A stretch of 64,000 nt of DNA from Microbacterium hominis. GTDB taxonomy: Bacteria; Actinomycetota; Actinomycetes; Actinomycetales; Microbacteriaceae. The position numbers were made by a program, and so were the translations under genes. Under the pieces are notes generated by a model. It was not told the DNA's origin. It made no database searches and saw only the letters and a list, made by a program, of their open reading frames with translations. This document shows, in pieces, positions 42,444 through 49,798 of this stretch (position 1 is the first letter of the stretch; every line of letters begins with the position of its first letter). Location: contig NZ_CP054038.1 in NCBI RefSeq assembly GCF_013282805.1, forward strand, positions 248,001 through 312,000, in the 5' to 3' direction.

Positions 42444-43337
42444 ATGACCAGGATCGGCGTACAGGCGATGATGCTCAAGGAGAGCTTCGCGACCGACGGT
42501 GTGTTCGAGACCCTCAAGCAGGTGAGCGAGATCGGCTACTCGGCCTTCGAGATCTCGCAGGTGCCCATGACCCCCGAGAACGTCGACGAGCTCGACCGGG
42601 CGCGCCAGGAGCTCGGCGTCGAGATGGCCGCCCTGTCGGCGATGCTCACCGCACCTCCCGGCATGACCGCCGAGTCGCTCACCGACGACTTCGACAAGAT
42701 CGTCGCAGACTGCCGCAGATTGGATGCCACGAAGCTGCGCATCGGCATGCTGCCGTTCGACGCCATGGCCTCCCTCGACCGCGTGCGGGCGTTCTGCGAC
42801 GCTACCGAGGAGATCGCGGGTCGCCTGGCCGACCACGGCATCGGGCTGTACTACCACAACCATCACATCGAGTTCGCGAAGTACGACGGGCGCTACATGC
42901 TCGACATCATCGCCGACCGCGCTCCGAGCGTGGGGCTCGAGATCGACGTGCACTGGGTGCAGCGCGGCGGGCTCGACCCCGTCTCGACGCTGCGCAAGTA
43001 CGGCGAGCGGGTGACCATGGTGCACCTCAAGGACTACCGCATCGGGCAGCTGCCCCCGTCGGCGTTCGAGGCGCTCGGGAAGGGCGACTTCCCCGGGTTC
43101 ATGGCCGCATTCACGGGTGTCGTGCAGTTCGCCGAGGTGGGCGAGGGCAACCTCGACTTCGCCGGCATCATCGAGGAGAGCAAGGCCATCGGCGCCGAGT
43201 ACCTCCTCGTCGAGCAGGACGACCTCTACGGCCGCACGCCGCTCGAGTGCCTCCAGACCTCCTACGACAACCTCGTCGCGCTCGGCTACGCCGATCTGTT
43301 CGGCGCCCCGGCGCTCGCCGCGACCGCCGGGTCGTGA
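42444..43337 (+). CDS. Xylose-isomerase-like TIM-barrel protein 2 (IolE/hydroxypyruvate-isomerase-like)
   Basis: AP-endonuclease-2-type barrel of 297 residues with GLYYHNHHIEF, GLEIDVHWVQRGG and TMVHLKDYRIG, giving the His/Glu/Asp metal site. The HNHH-x-EF and EIDVHW pattern resembles the barrel at 20438 in the rhamnosidase operon more than the one at 39320. It follows the second oxidoreductase by 39 bp with GGAAGGAAAG as ribosome-binding site. Likely acts on the oxidised sugar made by its neighbours. Confidence 0.86.
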   Translation: MTRIGVQAMMLKESFATDGVFETLKQVSEIGYSAFEISQVPMTPENVDELDRARQELGVEMAALSAMLTAPPGMTAESLTDDFDKIVADCRRLDATKLRIGMLPFDAMASLDRVRAFCDATEEIAGRLADHGIGLYYHNHHIEFAKYDGRYMLDIIADRAPSVGLEIDVHWVQRGGLDPVSTLRKYGERVTMVHLKDYRIGQLPPSAFEALGKGDFPGFMAAFTGVVQFAEVGEGNLDFAGIIEESKAIGAEYLLVEQDDLYGRTPLECLQTSYDNLVALGYADLFGAPALAATAGS

Positions 43338-43360
43338 CCGGAACCGGCATGATGGGTGGG

Positions 43361-43897
43361 GTGAGCACCCTGGAGACACCCGTCGCCGGCGCACCCCACC
43401 GGGTGCGGGTCGTGGTGATGGGCGTCTCCGCGGTCGGCAAGTCGTCTGTCGCCCTCGCGCTGGCGGAGCGGCTCGGCGTGCCGATGCGGGATGCCGACGA
43501 CCTGCATCCGAGCGCGAACGTCGAGAAGATGCGCGCGGGCACCCCGCTCACCGACGCCGATCGCGGGCCGTGGCTCGACCTCGTGGGAGCCGCGCTGGCC
43601 GGTGCCGAGGGCGGCGTCGTCATGGCCTGCTCGGCGTTGCGCCGCAGATACCGCGACCGGCTGCGGCTGCGGGCGCCGGGCGTCGTGTTCGTGCATCTGA
43701 CGGGGTCTCCCGAGCTGCTCGCCGAACGCGCCGCCGGGCGCGCGGATCACTTCATGCCGCCGGCGCTGCTCGCGTCGCAGCTGGCCACGCTCGAGCCGCT
43801 CGAAGACGACGAGCCGGGCATCGCGCTCGATGTCGCCGCGCCGATCGAGGATCTGGCCGCGCGAGCGGGGGAATGGCTGGGTGCCCATGTCGGCTGA
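43361..43897 (+). CDS. gntK: Gluconokinase (GntK family)
   Basis: Phosphorylates D-gluconate to 6-phosphogluconate. The 178-residue P-loop kinase has GVSAVGKSS at 21-29, the substrate-side motif DADDLHPSANVEKMRAGTPL, then DRGPWL, CSALRRRYRDRLR and GRADHFMPPALLASQLATLEPLE, all GntK landmarks. ATG codons at 43349 and 43352 are alternative starts; the GTG follows CATGAT by seven bases and fits the local leaderless pattern. In this locus a 2-keto-3-deoxygluconate kinase would be expected, so a role on a gluconate-like product of the adjacent oxidoreductases is possible. Confidence 0.88.
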   Translation: MSTLETPVAGAPHRVRVVVMGVSAVGKSSVALALAERLGVPMRDADDLHPSANVEKMRAGTPLTDADRGPWLDLVGAALAGAEGGVVMACSALRRRYRDRLRLRAPGVVFVHLTGSPELLAERAAGRADHFMPPALLASQLATLEPLEDDEPGIALDVAAPIEDLAARAGEWLGAHVG

Positions 43898-43916
43898 GCG
43901 TGCGGTGGGCGAGGGA

Positions 43917-44936
43917 ATGGTCGTGTCCGACGAGGTCGCCGCACGCATCGCGCGGCGCGGCGGCAACTCGACCATCTACGACGTCGCGGAGGTCGCCGGG
44001 GTGAGCCCGTCGACGGTGTCGCGGGCGCTCAGCAAGCCGGGGCGCATCAGCGCGCGCACCGAGGAGCGCATCCGCGCCGCAGCGGCGCTCGTGGCCTTCC
44101 GCTTCAACCCCATGGCGCGCGCGCTTCCGACAGGGCGCACCCACACGCTCGCCGTCGTGGTCGCCGACATCACGAACCCGGTGGTGTTCGGCATCATCCG
44201 CGGTGCCGAGAAGGCCGCCTCCGACGCGGGCTACACGCTGGTCATCGCCGAGTCGCAGGAATCCGGCGAGGCCGAAGCCGCCGCGATCGAGCGGCTCATG
44301 CCCGGGGTCGACGGCATCGTGCTGGCCACCACGCGTCTAGGCGATGACCGCATCGCCGAGATCGCGGGGCGCAAGCCCATCGTGCTCATCAACCGCGATG
44401 TCGACGGCGTGCCCGGCATCCTTCCCGACGTCACCCAGGGCGTCGACGCACTCATGGCCCACCTCGCCGAGCTGGGGCACCGGTCGGTCGCCTTCCTCTC
44501 CGGACCCGCCGAGTCGTGGATCAGCGACCGCCGCTGGGACGCGATCCTCGACGCGGCCGAGCGCCTCGACATGGCGGCGATCGAGATCGGCCCGAACCAG
44601 CCGACGATCGAAGGCGGGCGCGCCGTCGCTCGGCGCCTCCTGGCCGCGCGCGTCGACGCCGTGATCGCGTTCAACGACCTCGTGGCCATCGGCGTCATCC
44701 AGGCGGCGACCGAGGCCGGCGTCGCCGTGCCCGGCGGCCTCAGCGTCGCGGGCTTCGACGACATCTTCGGCAGCGAGCTCGTGACCCCCACGCTCACCAC
44801 CGTGCGCTCGCAGCTCGCCCTCGCCGGCGAGCGTGCCGTGCACGACCTGCTCGCCCCGCCCGCGGCCGACGCCGATGCGGCGCTGCTGGCCACCGAGCTG
44901 GTCGTGCGCCGCTCGACCGGCGCCGTCGCGCGCTGA
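43917..44936 (+). CDS. LacI/GalR-family transcriptional regulator
   Basis: Repressor of 339 residues from this start (349 if ATG 43887, which overlaps gntK, is used). HTH STIYDVAEVAGVSPSTVSRALSKP at residues 18-41 in parts, hinge with FNPMARALPTGRT, then the periplasmic-binding-protein-like domain (VVVADITNPVVFGIIRGAEKAA, VDGIVLATTR, VIAFNDLVAIGVIQ). As the only LacI gene in the window and at the end of the uronate locus, it is the likely reader of the two identical CG-centred operators. Its inducer may be a uronate or gluconate intermediate. Confidence 0.9.
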   Translation: MVVSDEVAARIARRGGNSTIYDVAEVAGVSPSTVSRALSKPGRISARTEERIRAAAALVAFRFNPMARALPTGRTHTLAVVVADITNPVVFGIIRGAEKAASDAGYTLVIAESQESGEAEAAAIERLMPGVDGIVLATTRLGDDRIAEIAGRKPIVLINRDVDGVPGILPDVTQGVDALMAHLAELGHRSVAFLSGPAESWISDRRWDAILDAAERLDMAAIEIGPNQPTIEGGRAVARRLLAARVDAVIAFNDLVAIGVIQAATEAGVAVPGGLSVAGFDDIFGSELVTPTLTTVRSQLALAGERAVHDLLAPPAADADAALLATELVVRRSTGAVAR

Positions 44937-44970
44937 CGCCGGCGCCGCCGCGCGGCGCCCCCCTCGTCCG

Positions 44971-45004
44971 CTGCTCCTTTTGCTTCGCTGCTCCTTTTGC
45001 TTCG
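44971..45004. repeat. Two tandem copies of a 17-bp unit
   Basis: CTGCTCCTTTTGCTTCG is repeated exactly twice, directly abutting the family A palindrome whose arm begins with the same CTGCTCC. It looks like local duplication of the palindrome's end. Confidence 0.85.
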
Positions 45005-45058
45005 CTGCTCCGCTGTCGCACACGGTGCCGCGAACGACAGATTGCGACAGCGGAGCAG
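45005..45058. repeat. Family A palindrome after the LacI gene
   Basis: CTGCTCCGCTGTCGCA and its exact reverse complement (45043-45058) form a 16-bp stem around a 22-nt loop unrelated to the other loops. Confidence 0.88.
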
Positions 45059-45136
45059 AGGAGGCGCGTGTATCCGCATCCGCCTCCGCGCCCTCCTCAA
45101 CAGGGGGCATATGCCTCCCCTGTCCAAGGAGGAGCC

Positions 45137-47380
45137 ATGACCATCATCGACGACGAGCACGGACTCGATCTCGATCAGCTCGAGGGGGGACCGCTTCCCC
45201 TCGACGAGCTCCAGCGGCTGCCGTTCCGGTACGCGTCCGCGAGCGGCACGTACGCGATCCGGCGTCCGTCGTTCTCACCGCGCGTCGCGCCGCCGGCCGA
45301 GGCCGCGGCCGAGCCCGATGAGGCGGATGCCGCGCTCGGCGACCCGCCCATCGCGTTCGCGCCGCTGCGCCTGCGCGAGGAACTGCGGCTCGACGTGGAC
45401 CGGCACCATCCGCAGATGACCGCCAGCGGCACCTCGATCTCGCTGCTGTCGCGGCAGAAGTCGTGGATCGCGCGCGTGCGCAAGACGGGCACGTGGCGCT
45501 ACGCCGGACCCATCTGGCACACCGACGGCTACGGGGCGGCGGGGTTCGCGTACGATCACGTCGACATCACCGTGGTGCCGTCGTTCTTCGGCGTCGGCGG
45601 CCATGCGACCGTGGTGTTCAGCCGCGGCGGCGGTCGCACGCTCACGCGCAGATACCCGTTCGAGTCGGCGTCGTTCCGTGCCGTGCAGTTCGAATTCGAC
45701 GCCACTCCCGACGCCGAGCCGATCACCCAGATCGAAACCCACGACCACCCCAACCGGCCGGCCACGCTCGCCGACGAGGCGCTGTCGATCGAGACGGTGT
45801 TCCGCCGCGCGGGCTTCGCGGTGACCACGACGCCAGCCGGCACCGTGCCGGTCAGCGGCGCGGGCGCCAACGGCACCTGGAGCGACGCGGAGATGCACGA
45901 CGCGATGCAGACGTACTGGTCGCGCTTCGCGGATGCGCCGCAGTGGGCGCTGTGGACCTTCTGGGCCCGCCAGCACGACACCGGGCGGAGCCTCGGCGGC
46001 GTCATGTTCGACGACATCGGCCCGAATCACCGGCAGGGGACCGCGATCTTCACCGACTCGTTCATCCGCGACGTGCCGGCCGGGGATGCCGCGCCCGACG
46101 CGTGGGACCGCCGCATGCGGTTCTGGACGGCCGTGCACGAGATGGGGCACGCGTTCAACCTCGCCCACTCCTGGCAGAAGGCGCTGGGCACCCCGTGGAT
46201 CCCGATGGCGAACCAGCCGGAGGCGCGCTCGTTCATGAACTACCCGTACTTCGTCTCGGGCGGTCAGGCGGCGTTCTTCTCCGACTTCGCCTACCGCTTC
46301 TCCGACGAGGAGCTGCTGTTCCTGCGGCACGCGCCGTCGCGGTTCGTGCAGATGGGCAACGCGGACTGGTTCGACCACCACTCGTTCGAGCAGGCGTTCG
46401 CCGAGCTGCCCCCGGCCGAGTACCGCCTGGAGGTGCGGGCGAACCGGCCGGCGCCGGTGTTCGAGTTCCTGGAGCCGGTCGTGCTCGAGCTCAAGCTCAC
46501 CAACACCAGTGCCGAGCCGAAGGTCGTGCACGCCGACATCCTCGACCCGCAGCACGTGCTGACGATCGTGGCGGGCTCGCGCACCGAACCGCGGCAGTGG
46601 ATGCCGTATGCCCGCACCTGCACGGGGTCGATCGCCTCGGTGCTCGAGCCCCGAGGATCGGTCTACGCGTCGCTGCCGGTGTTCGCGGGCCTCAACGGCT
46701 GGGACGTGTCCGAGCCCGGCTCGTACGACGTGGTCGCCGTCGTCGAAGTCGACGGGCGCCCGCTGCGCAGCGAGCCGTTCTCGCTGCGGGTGGCGGCCCC
46801 CCGCTCGCCGGAGGAGTCGGCGCTCGCCGGCGAGGTCTTCACCGAGCGCGTCGGCCGGGCCCTGGCGTTCGACGGCACCGCGGTCGACACCGTCGCCGCG
46901 GACACGCTCGCCGAGGCCGTCGACCGGCTGCCCGCCTCGCGGATCGCGATCCACGCGGCTGCGGCGATCGCCCGCCCGCTCGCGCGCGACTACAAGCTCC
47001 TCGAGATCCCCGACGGCGCCGACGCGCAGTCGTCGGTCTCCGCCGCCGGCGGCGAGGTGCGCGTGCGCGCGGCGCAGGTCGATGAGGCGCTGCAGATCGC
47101 GGAGGCGCAGCTGGTGACGGATGCCGCGGCCGAGACGCTCGGACACATCCGCATGCACGGGCTCGTGGATGCGATCTCCGGGGATGCCGCACGGGAGGGA
47201 GCGGCCGACCACGCGGCATCCATGCAGCGAGGCATGCGCGACGTGCTCGAGGGCCGCGGGGTGCTGCCCCGGGTGCTCGACGACGTCGCCCGCACCGCGG
47301 AAGGCTACGCGCCGGAGCCCAAGGCCGCGGCCCGTAAGCCCGCCACCCGCAAGCCGGCGGCGAAGAAGGGGGCGAAGTGA
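45137..47380 (+). CDS. Metzincin-like zinc metalloprotease without signal peptide
   Basis: A 747-residue protein with HEMGHAFNLAH at residues 334-344, the metzincin HExxHxxxxxH pattern (Asn in place of the usual Gly), and Met367 in SFMNYP as Met-turn candidate 23 residues on. Residues 1-330 look beta-rich and unrecognised. After the catalytic region a beta-sandwich-like part (EYRLEVRANRPAPVFEFLEPVVLELKLTN in parts) and a helical stretch lead to a Lys/Ala/Pro-rich tail. No signal peptide or membrane helix, so it is either cytosolic or exported by an unusual route. AAGGAGG supports the start. The next gene overlaps by four bases. Confidence 0.75.
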   Translation: MTIIDDEHGLDLDQLEGGPLPLDELQRLPFRYASASGTYAIRRPSFSPRVAPPAEAAAEPDEADAALGDPPIAFAPLRLREELRLDVDRHHPQMTASGTSISLLSRQKSWIARVRKTGTWRYAGPIWHTDGYGAAGFAYDHVDITVVPSFFGVGGHATVVFSRGGGRTLTRRYPFESASFRAVQFEFDATPDAEPITQIETHDHPNRPATLADEALSIETVFRRAGFAVTTTPAGTVPVSGAGANGTWSDAEMHDAMQTYWSRFADAPQWALWTFWARQHDTGRSLGGVMFDDIGPNHRQGTAIFTDSFIRDVPAGDAAPDAWDRRMRFWTAVHEMGHAFNLAHSWQKALGTPWIPMANQPEARSFMNYPYFVSGGQAAFFSDFAYRFSDEELLFLRHAPSRFVQMGNADWFDHHSFEQAFAELPPAEYRLEVRANRPAPVFEFLEPVVLELKLTNTSAEPKVVHADILDPQHVLTIVAGSRTEPRQWMPYARTCTGSIASVLEPRGSVYASLPVFAGLNGWDVSEPGSYDVVAVVEVDGRPLRSEPFSLRVAAPRSPEESALAGEVFTERVGRALAFDGTAVDTVAADTLAEAVDRLPASRIAIHAAAAIARPLARDYKLLEIPDGADAQSSVSAAGGEVRVRAAQVDEALQIAEAQLVTDAAAETLGHIRMHGLVDAISGDAAREGAADHAASMQRGMRDVLEGRGVLPRVLDDVARTAEGYAPEPKAAARKPATRKPAAKKGAK

Positions 47381-47673
47381 TCCCGCTGCATCTGGAGTTC
47401 CAGGACGGCTGGACCGGCGAGCACGTGGTCGTGCGCCTCGACGGGGGGATCGTCGCCGAGGCCGCGCCGACCACCCGCATGCAGATCGGGCTCGCCGAGG
47501 CGCTCGTCGTCGAGGTGGAGCCGGGTCCGCACGTGCTGACGGTCGAGATCGCGGATGCCGCGCTCGCCGCCGAGCATGCCTTCGACGCATCGACCGAGAC
47601 GTGGGTGGGCATCTCCCGGGTGGACGGCACGGTCGCGTTCCGCGAGCAGCAGACGCTGTTCGGCTACGTCTGA
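47377..47673 (+). CDS. Small protein coupled to the metzincin-like gene
   Basis: A 98-residue, acidic, probably all-beta protein: alternating hydrophobic strands are seen in LHLEFQDGW, EHVVVRLDGGIVAEA, ALVVEVEPGPHVLTVEIAD and WVGISRVDGTVAFREQQ. No Cys, no signal peptide. The ATGA overlap with the metalloprotease gene predicts similar amounts of both products and a physical or functional link, such as an inhibitor, a chaperone or a substrate-docking partner. I do not recognise a family, and no function is claimed. Confidence 0.78.
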   Translation: MIPLHLEFQDGWTGEHVVVRLDGGIVAEAAPTTRMQIGLAEALVVEVEPGPHVLTVEIADAALAAEHAFDASTETWVGISRVDGTVAFREQQTLFGYV

Positions 47674-47685
47674 GCGCGTCACTTC

Positions 47686-47742
47686 GCTGCTCCGCTGTCG
47701 CAAACGGTCACCTCGACTGCGGATTGCGACAGCGGAGCAGCG
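47686..47742. repeat. Family A palindrome after the small protein gene
   Basis: GCTGCTCCGCTGTCGCAA and its reverse complement (18 bp, perfect) enclose a 21-nt loop, 12 bp after the stop codon. Confidence 0.88.
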
Positions 47743-47763
47743 GAGCAGCGGAGTGCGGGAGCA

Positions 47764-47817
47764 GGAGCAACGGATTGCGACAGCGGAGCAGGAGCAACGG
47801 ATTGCGACAGCGGAGCA
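47764..47817. repeat. Two tandem copies of a 27-bp unit containing the family A right arm
   Basis: Each unit is GGAGCAACGGATTGCGACAG followed by CGGAGCA, repeated exactly. Both can compete with the proper right arm for pairing with the left arm at 47686, so alternative hairpins are possible. Confidence 0.85.
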
Positions 47818-47847
47818 GCGAAGCCGCGGAGTCCCGGACGCTGTGAG

Positions 47848-47886
47848 TTTCACGCGGAGAGTGAAAAGCGAGCGTTATTCGGAATA
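47848..47886. promoter_or_regulatory. Operator-like palindromes before the GH3 gene
   Basis: TTTCAC-N7-GTGAAA (47848-47866) and TATTCGGAATA (47876-47886) lie 46-84 bp upstream of the GH3 start. The spacing fits a regulated promoter, but no regulator gene adjoins. Confidence 0.45.
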
Positions 47887-47931
47887 CGATGGCGGGGCGC
47901 GACGACAGCGCTGCCACGAAGGAGTGACCGC

Positions 47932-49731
47932 ATGACCCCGAACCCCGCCCCCGCCGAGACCGCCGCGCCGACCGGTGCCGCGGGCGCGGCATCCACTCGT
48001 CCCTGGCTCGACGCGACCCTTCCCGTCGACGAGCGCGTGGAGCTGCTGCTGGCCGAGATGACGATCGAGGAGAAGGCGGGCCTGTTCTTCCACACGATGA
48101 TGGGCATCGGGCCGCTCGACCAGGGCAATGCGATGGTGGGCGGACCGTCGGCGGTCGAATTCGTCGCCGAGAAGCACATGAACCACTTCAACCTGCTGGG
48201 CGCCGCCCCCACCGGCCGCGACATCGCCGCCTGGCAGAACGCGCTGCAGGAGATCGCCGCCGGTACGCGACTGGGCATCCCGGTGACGCTGTCGACCGAC
48301 CCGCGCCACTCGTTCAGCGACAACCCGGGCGCCGCCATCATGGCGGGGCCGTTCTCGCAGTGGCCCGAGACCATGGGGCTCGCCGCGATCGGCGACGAGG
48401 AGCTCGTCGAGCGGTTCGGCGACATCGCCCGCCAGGAGTACACCGCGGTGGGGCTGCGCGTGGCGCTGCACCCGCAGGTCGACCTCGCGACCGAGCCGCG
48501 CTGGGCGCGCCAGACCGCCACCTTCGGCGAGGACCCCGAGCTGTCGGGCCGCATGGGCGCCGCCTACATCCGGGGCTTCCAGGGCGCGTCGTTCGGTCCC
48601 GGCTCGGTGTCGACGATGACCAAGCACTTCCCCGGCGGCGGGCCGCAGCTCGACGGCGAGGACCCGCACTTCGCATACGGCCGGGAGCAGGTGTACCCCG
48701 GCGGGCAGTTCGAGCTGCACCTGAAGCCGTTCGAGGCCGCGTTCGAGGCGGGCACCCGCCAGATCATGCCGTACTACGGCATGCCCGTGGGCACCGAGTA
48801 CGAAGAGGTCGGCTTCGGGTTCAACAAGTCCGTCATCACGGGGCTCCTGCGCGAGCGGTACGGCTTCGACGGCGTCGTGTGCACCGACTGGGGCCTGATC
48901 AACGACGCCGAGATCTTCGGCCAGCCCTTCCCCGCCCGCGCGTGGGGCGTCGAGCACCTCACGCCGCAGGAGCGGTTGAAGAAGGTGCTCGAGGCCGGTG
49001 CCGACCAGTTCGGCGGCGAGGCCTGCCCGGAGATGCTCGTCGAGCTCGTGGCCGCGGGCGAGATCGCGATCGAACGGGTGGATGCCTCGGCCCGCCGCCT
49101 CCTGCGGGAGAAGTTCGCGCTCGGCCTGTTCGAGAACGCGTTCGTCGACGAGGACGCCGCCGACGAGATCGTCGGCCGCGCGGACTTCCGCGCCGCCGGC
49201 GAAGCAGCCCAGCGCGCCTCGATCACGGTGCTGACCAACGACGGAGTGCTCCCGTTCGCGCGCGGGCGGAAGGTGTACGTGGAGGGCATCGACGCCGAGG
49301 TCGCGGGCACGTTCGGCACCGTCGTGACCACCCCGGCCGAGGCCGACATCGCCGTGCTCCGCCTGCACGCCCCCTTCGAGCAGCGCGAGACGATGTTCGA
49401 GAACTTCTTCCACGCCGGCTCGCTCGCCTTCTCCGACGAGGTCCTCGCCCACGTGCGGGAGGTCGCCGCCGCCGTGCCGACCGTCGTCGACGTGCTGCTC
49501 GATCGCCCCGCGATCCTCGAGCCCATCGTCGAGGTTGCCGCGGCGGTGACGGCGAACTGGGGGGTCAGCGGCGCGGGCCTGCTCGACGTGCTCGTCGGCG
49601 AGGCCGAGCCCCTGGGGCGTCTGCCGTTCGACCTTCCCCGCTCGATGGCGGCGGTCGCGGCATCCCGCCCCGACGTGCCGTTCGACACGGCCGATCCGCT
49701 GTTCCGCTTCGGCCACGGCCTGACCCTGTAA
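47932..49731 (+). CDS. GH3 family beta-glycosidase
   Basis: Retaining exo-beta-glycosidase of 599 residues with two domains. KHFPGGGPQLDGED is the GH3 substrate-binding motif, and GVVCTDWGLI carries the nucleophile Asp319. The C-terminal alpha/beta sandwich includes VLTNDGVLPF and ends RFGHGLTL, typical of bacterial GH3 enzymes lacking the FnIII domain. No signal peptide: the N-terminus is Ala/Pro-rich and hydrophilic. Probably beta-glucosidase or beta-xylosidase acting on imported oligosaccharides. Upstream palindromes suggest its own regulation. Confidence 0.9.
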   Translation: MTPNPAPAETAAPTGAAGAASTRPWLDATLPVDERVELLLAEMTIEEKAGLFFHTMMGIGPLDQGNAMVGGPSAVEFVAEKHMNHFNLLGAAPTGRDIAAWQNALQEIAAGTRLGIPVTLSTDPRHSFSDNPGAAIMAGPFSQWPETMGLAAIGDEELVERFGDIARQEYTAVGLRVALHPQVDLATEPRWARQTATFGEDPELSGRMGAAYIRGFQGASFGPGSVSTMTKHFPGGGPQLDGEDPHFAYGREQVYPGGQFELHLKPFEAAFEAGTRQIMPYYGMPVGTEYEEVGFGFNKSVITGLLRERYGFDGVVCTDWGLINDAEIFGQPFPARAWGVEHLTPQERLKKVLEAGADQFGGEACPEMLVELVAAGEIAIERVDASARRLLREKFALGLFENAFVDEDAADEIVGRADFRAAGEAAQRASITVLTNDGVLPFARGRKVYVEGIDAEVAGTFGTVVTTPAEADIAVLRLHAPFEQRETMFENFFHAGSLAFSDEVLAHVREVAAAVPTVVDVLLDRPAILEPIVEVAAAVTANWGVSGAGLLDVLVGEAEPLGRLPFDLPRSMAAVAASRPDVPFDTADPLFRFGHGLTL

Positions 49732-49742
49732 GCGCGCCGCCC

Positions 49743-49771
49743 GGCGCCCGACCCTTCCTCGGCCGGGCGCC
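49743..49771. terminator. Hairpin between convergent GH3 and GH16-like genes
   Basis: GGCGCCCG and CGGGCGCC form an 8-bp stem with a 13-nt loop, 11 bp after the GH3 stop. Further GC-rich inverted sequence follows up to the end of the convergent gene. Confidence 0.55.
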
Positions 49772-49798
49772 TCGGGCCCGCGGGGCTCGCGGGCGGCG

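Noticed and set aside
47686..47817. CRISPR array
   Set aside because: The repeats are direct tandem copies without spacers and are derived from a palindrome arm; no cas genes are nearby.
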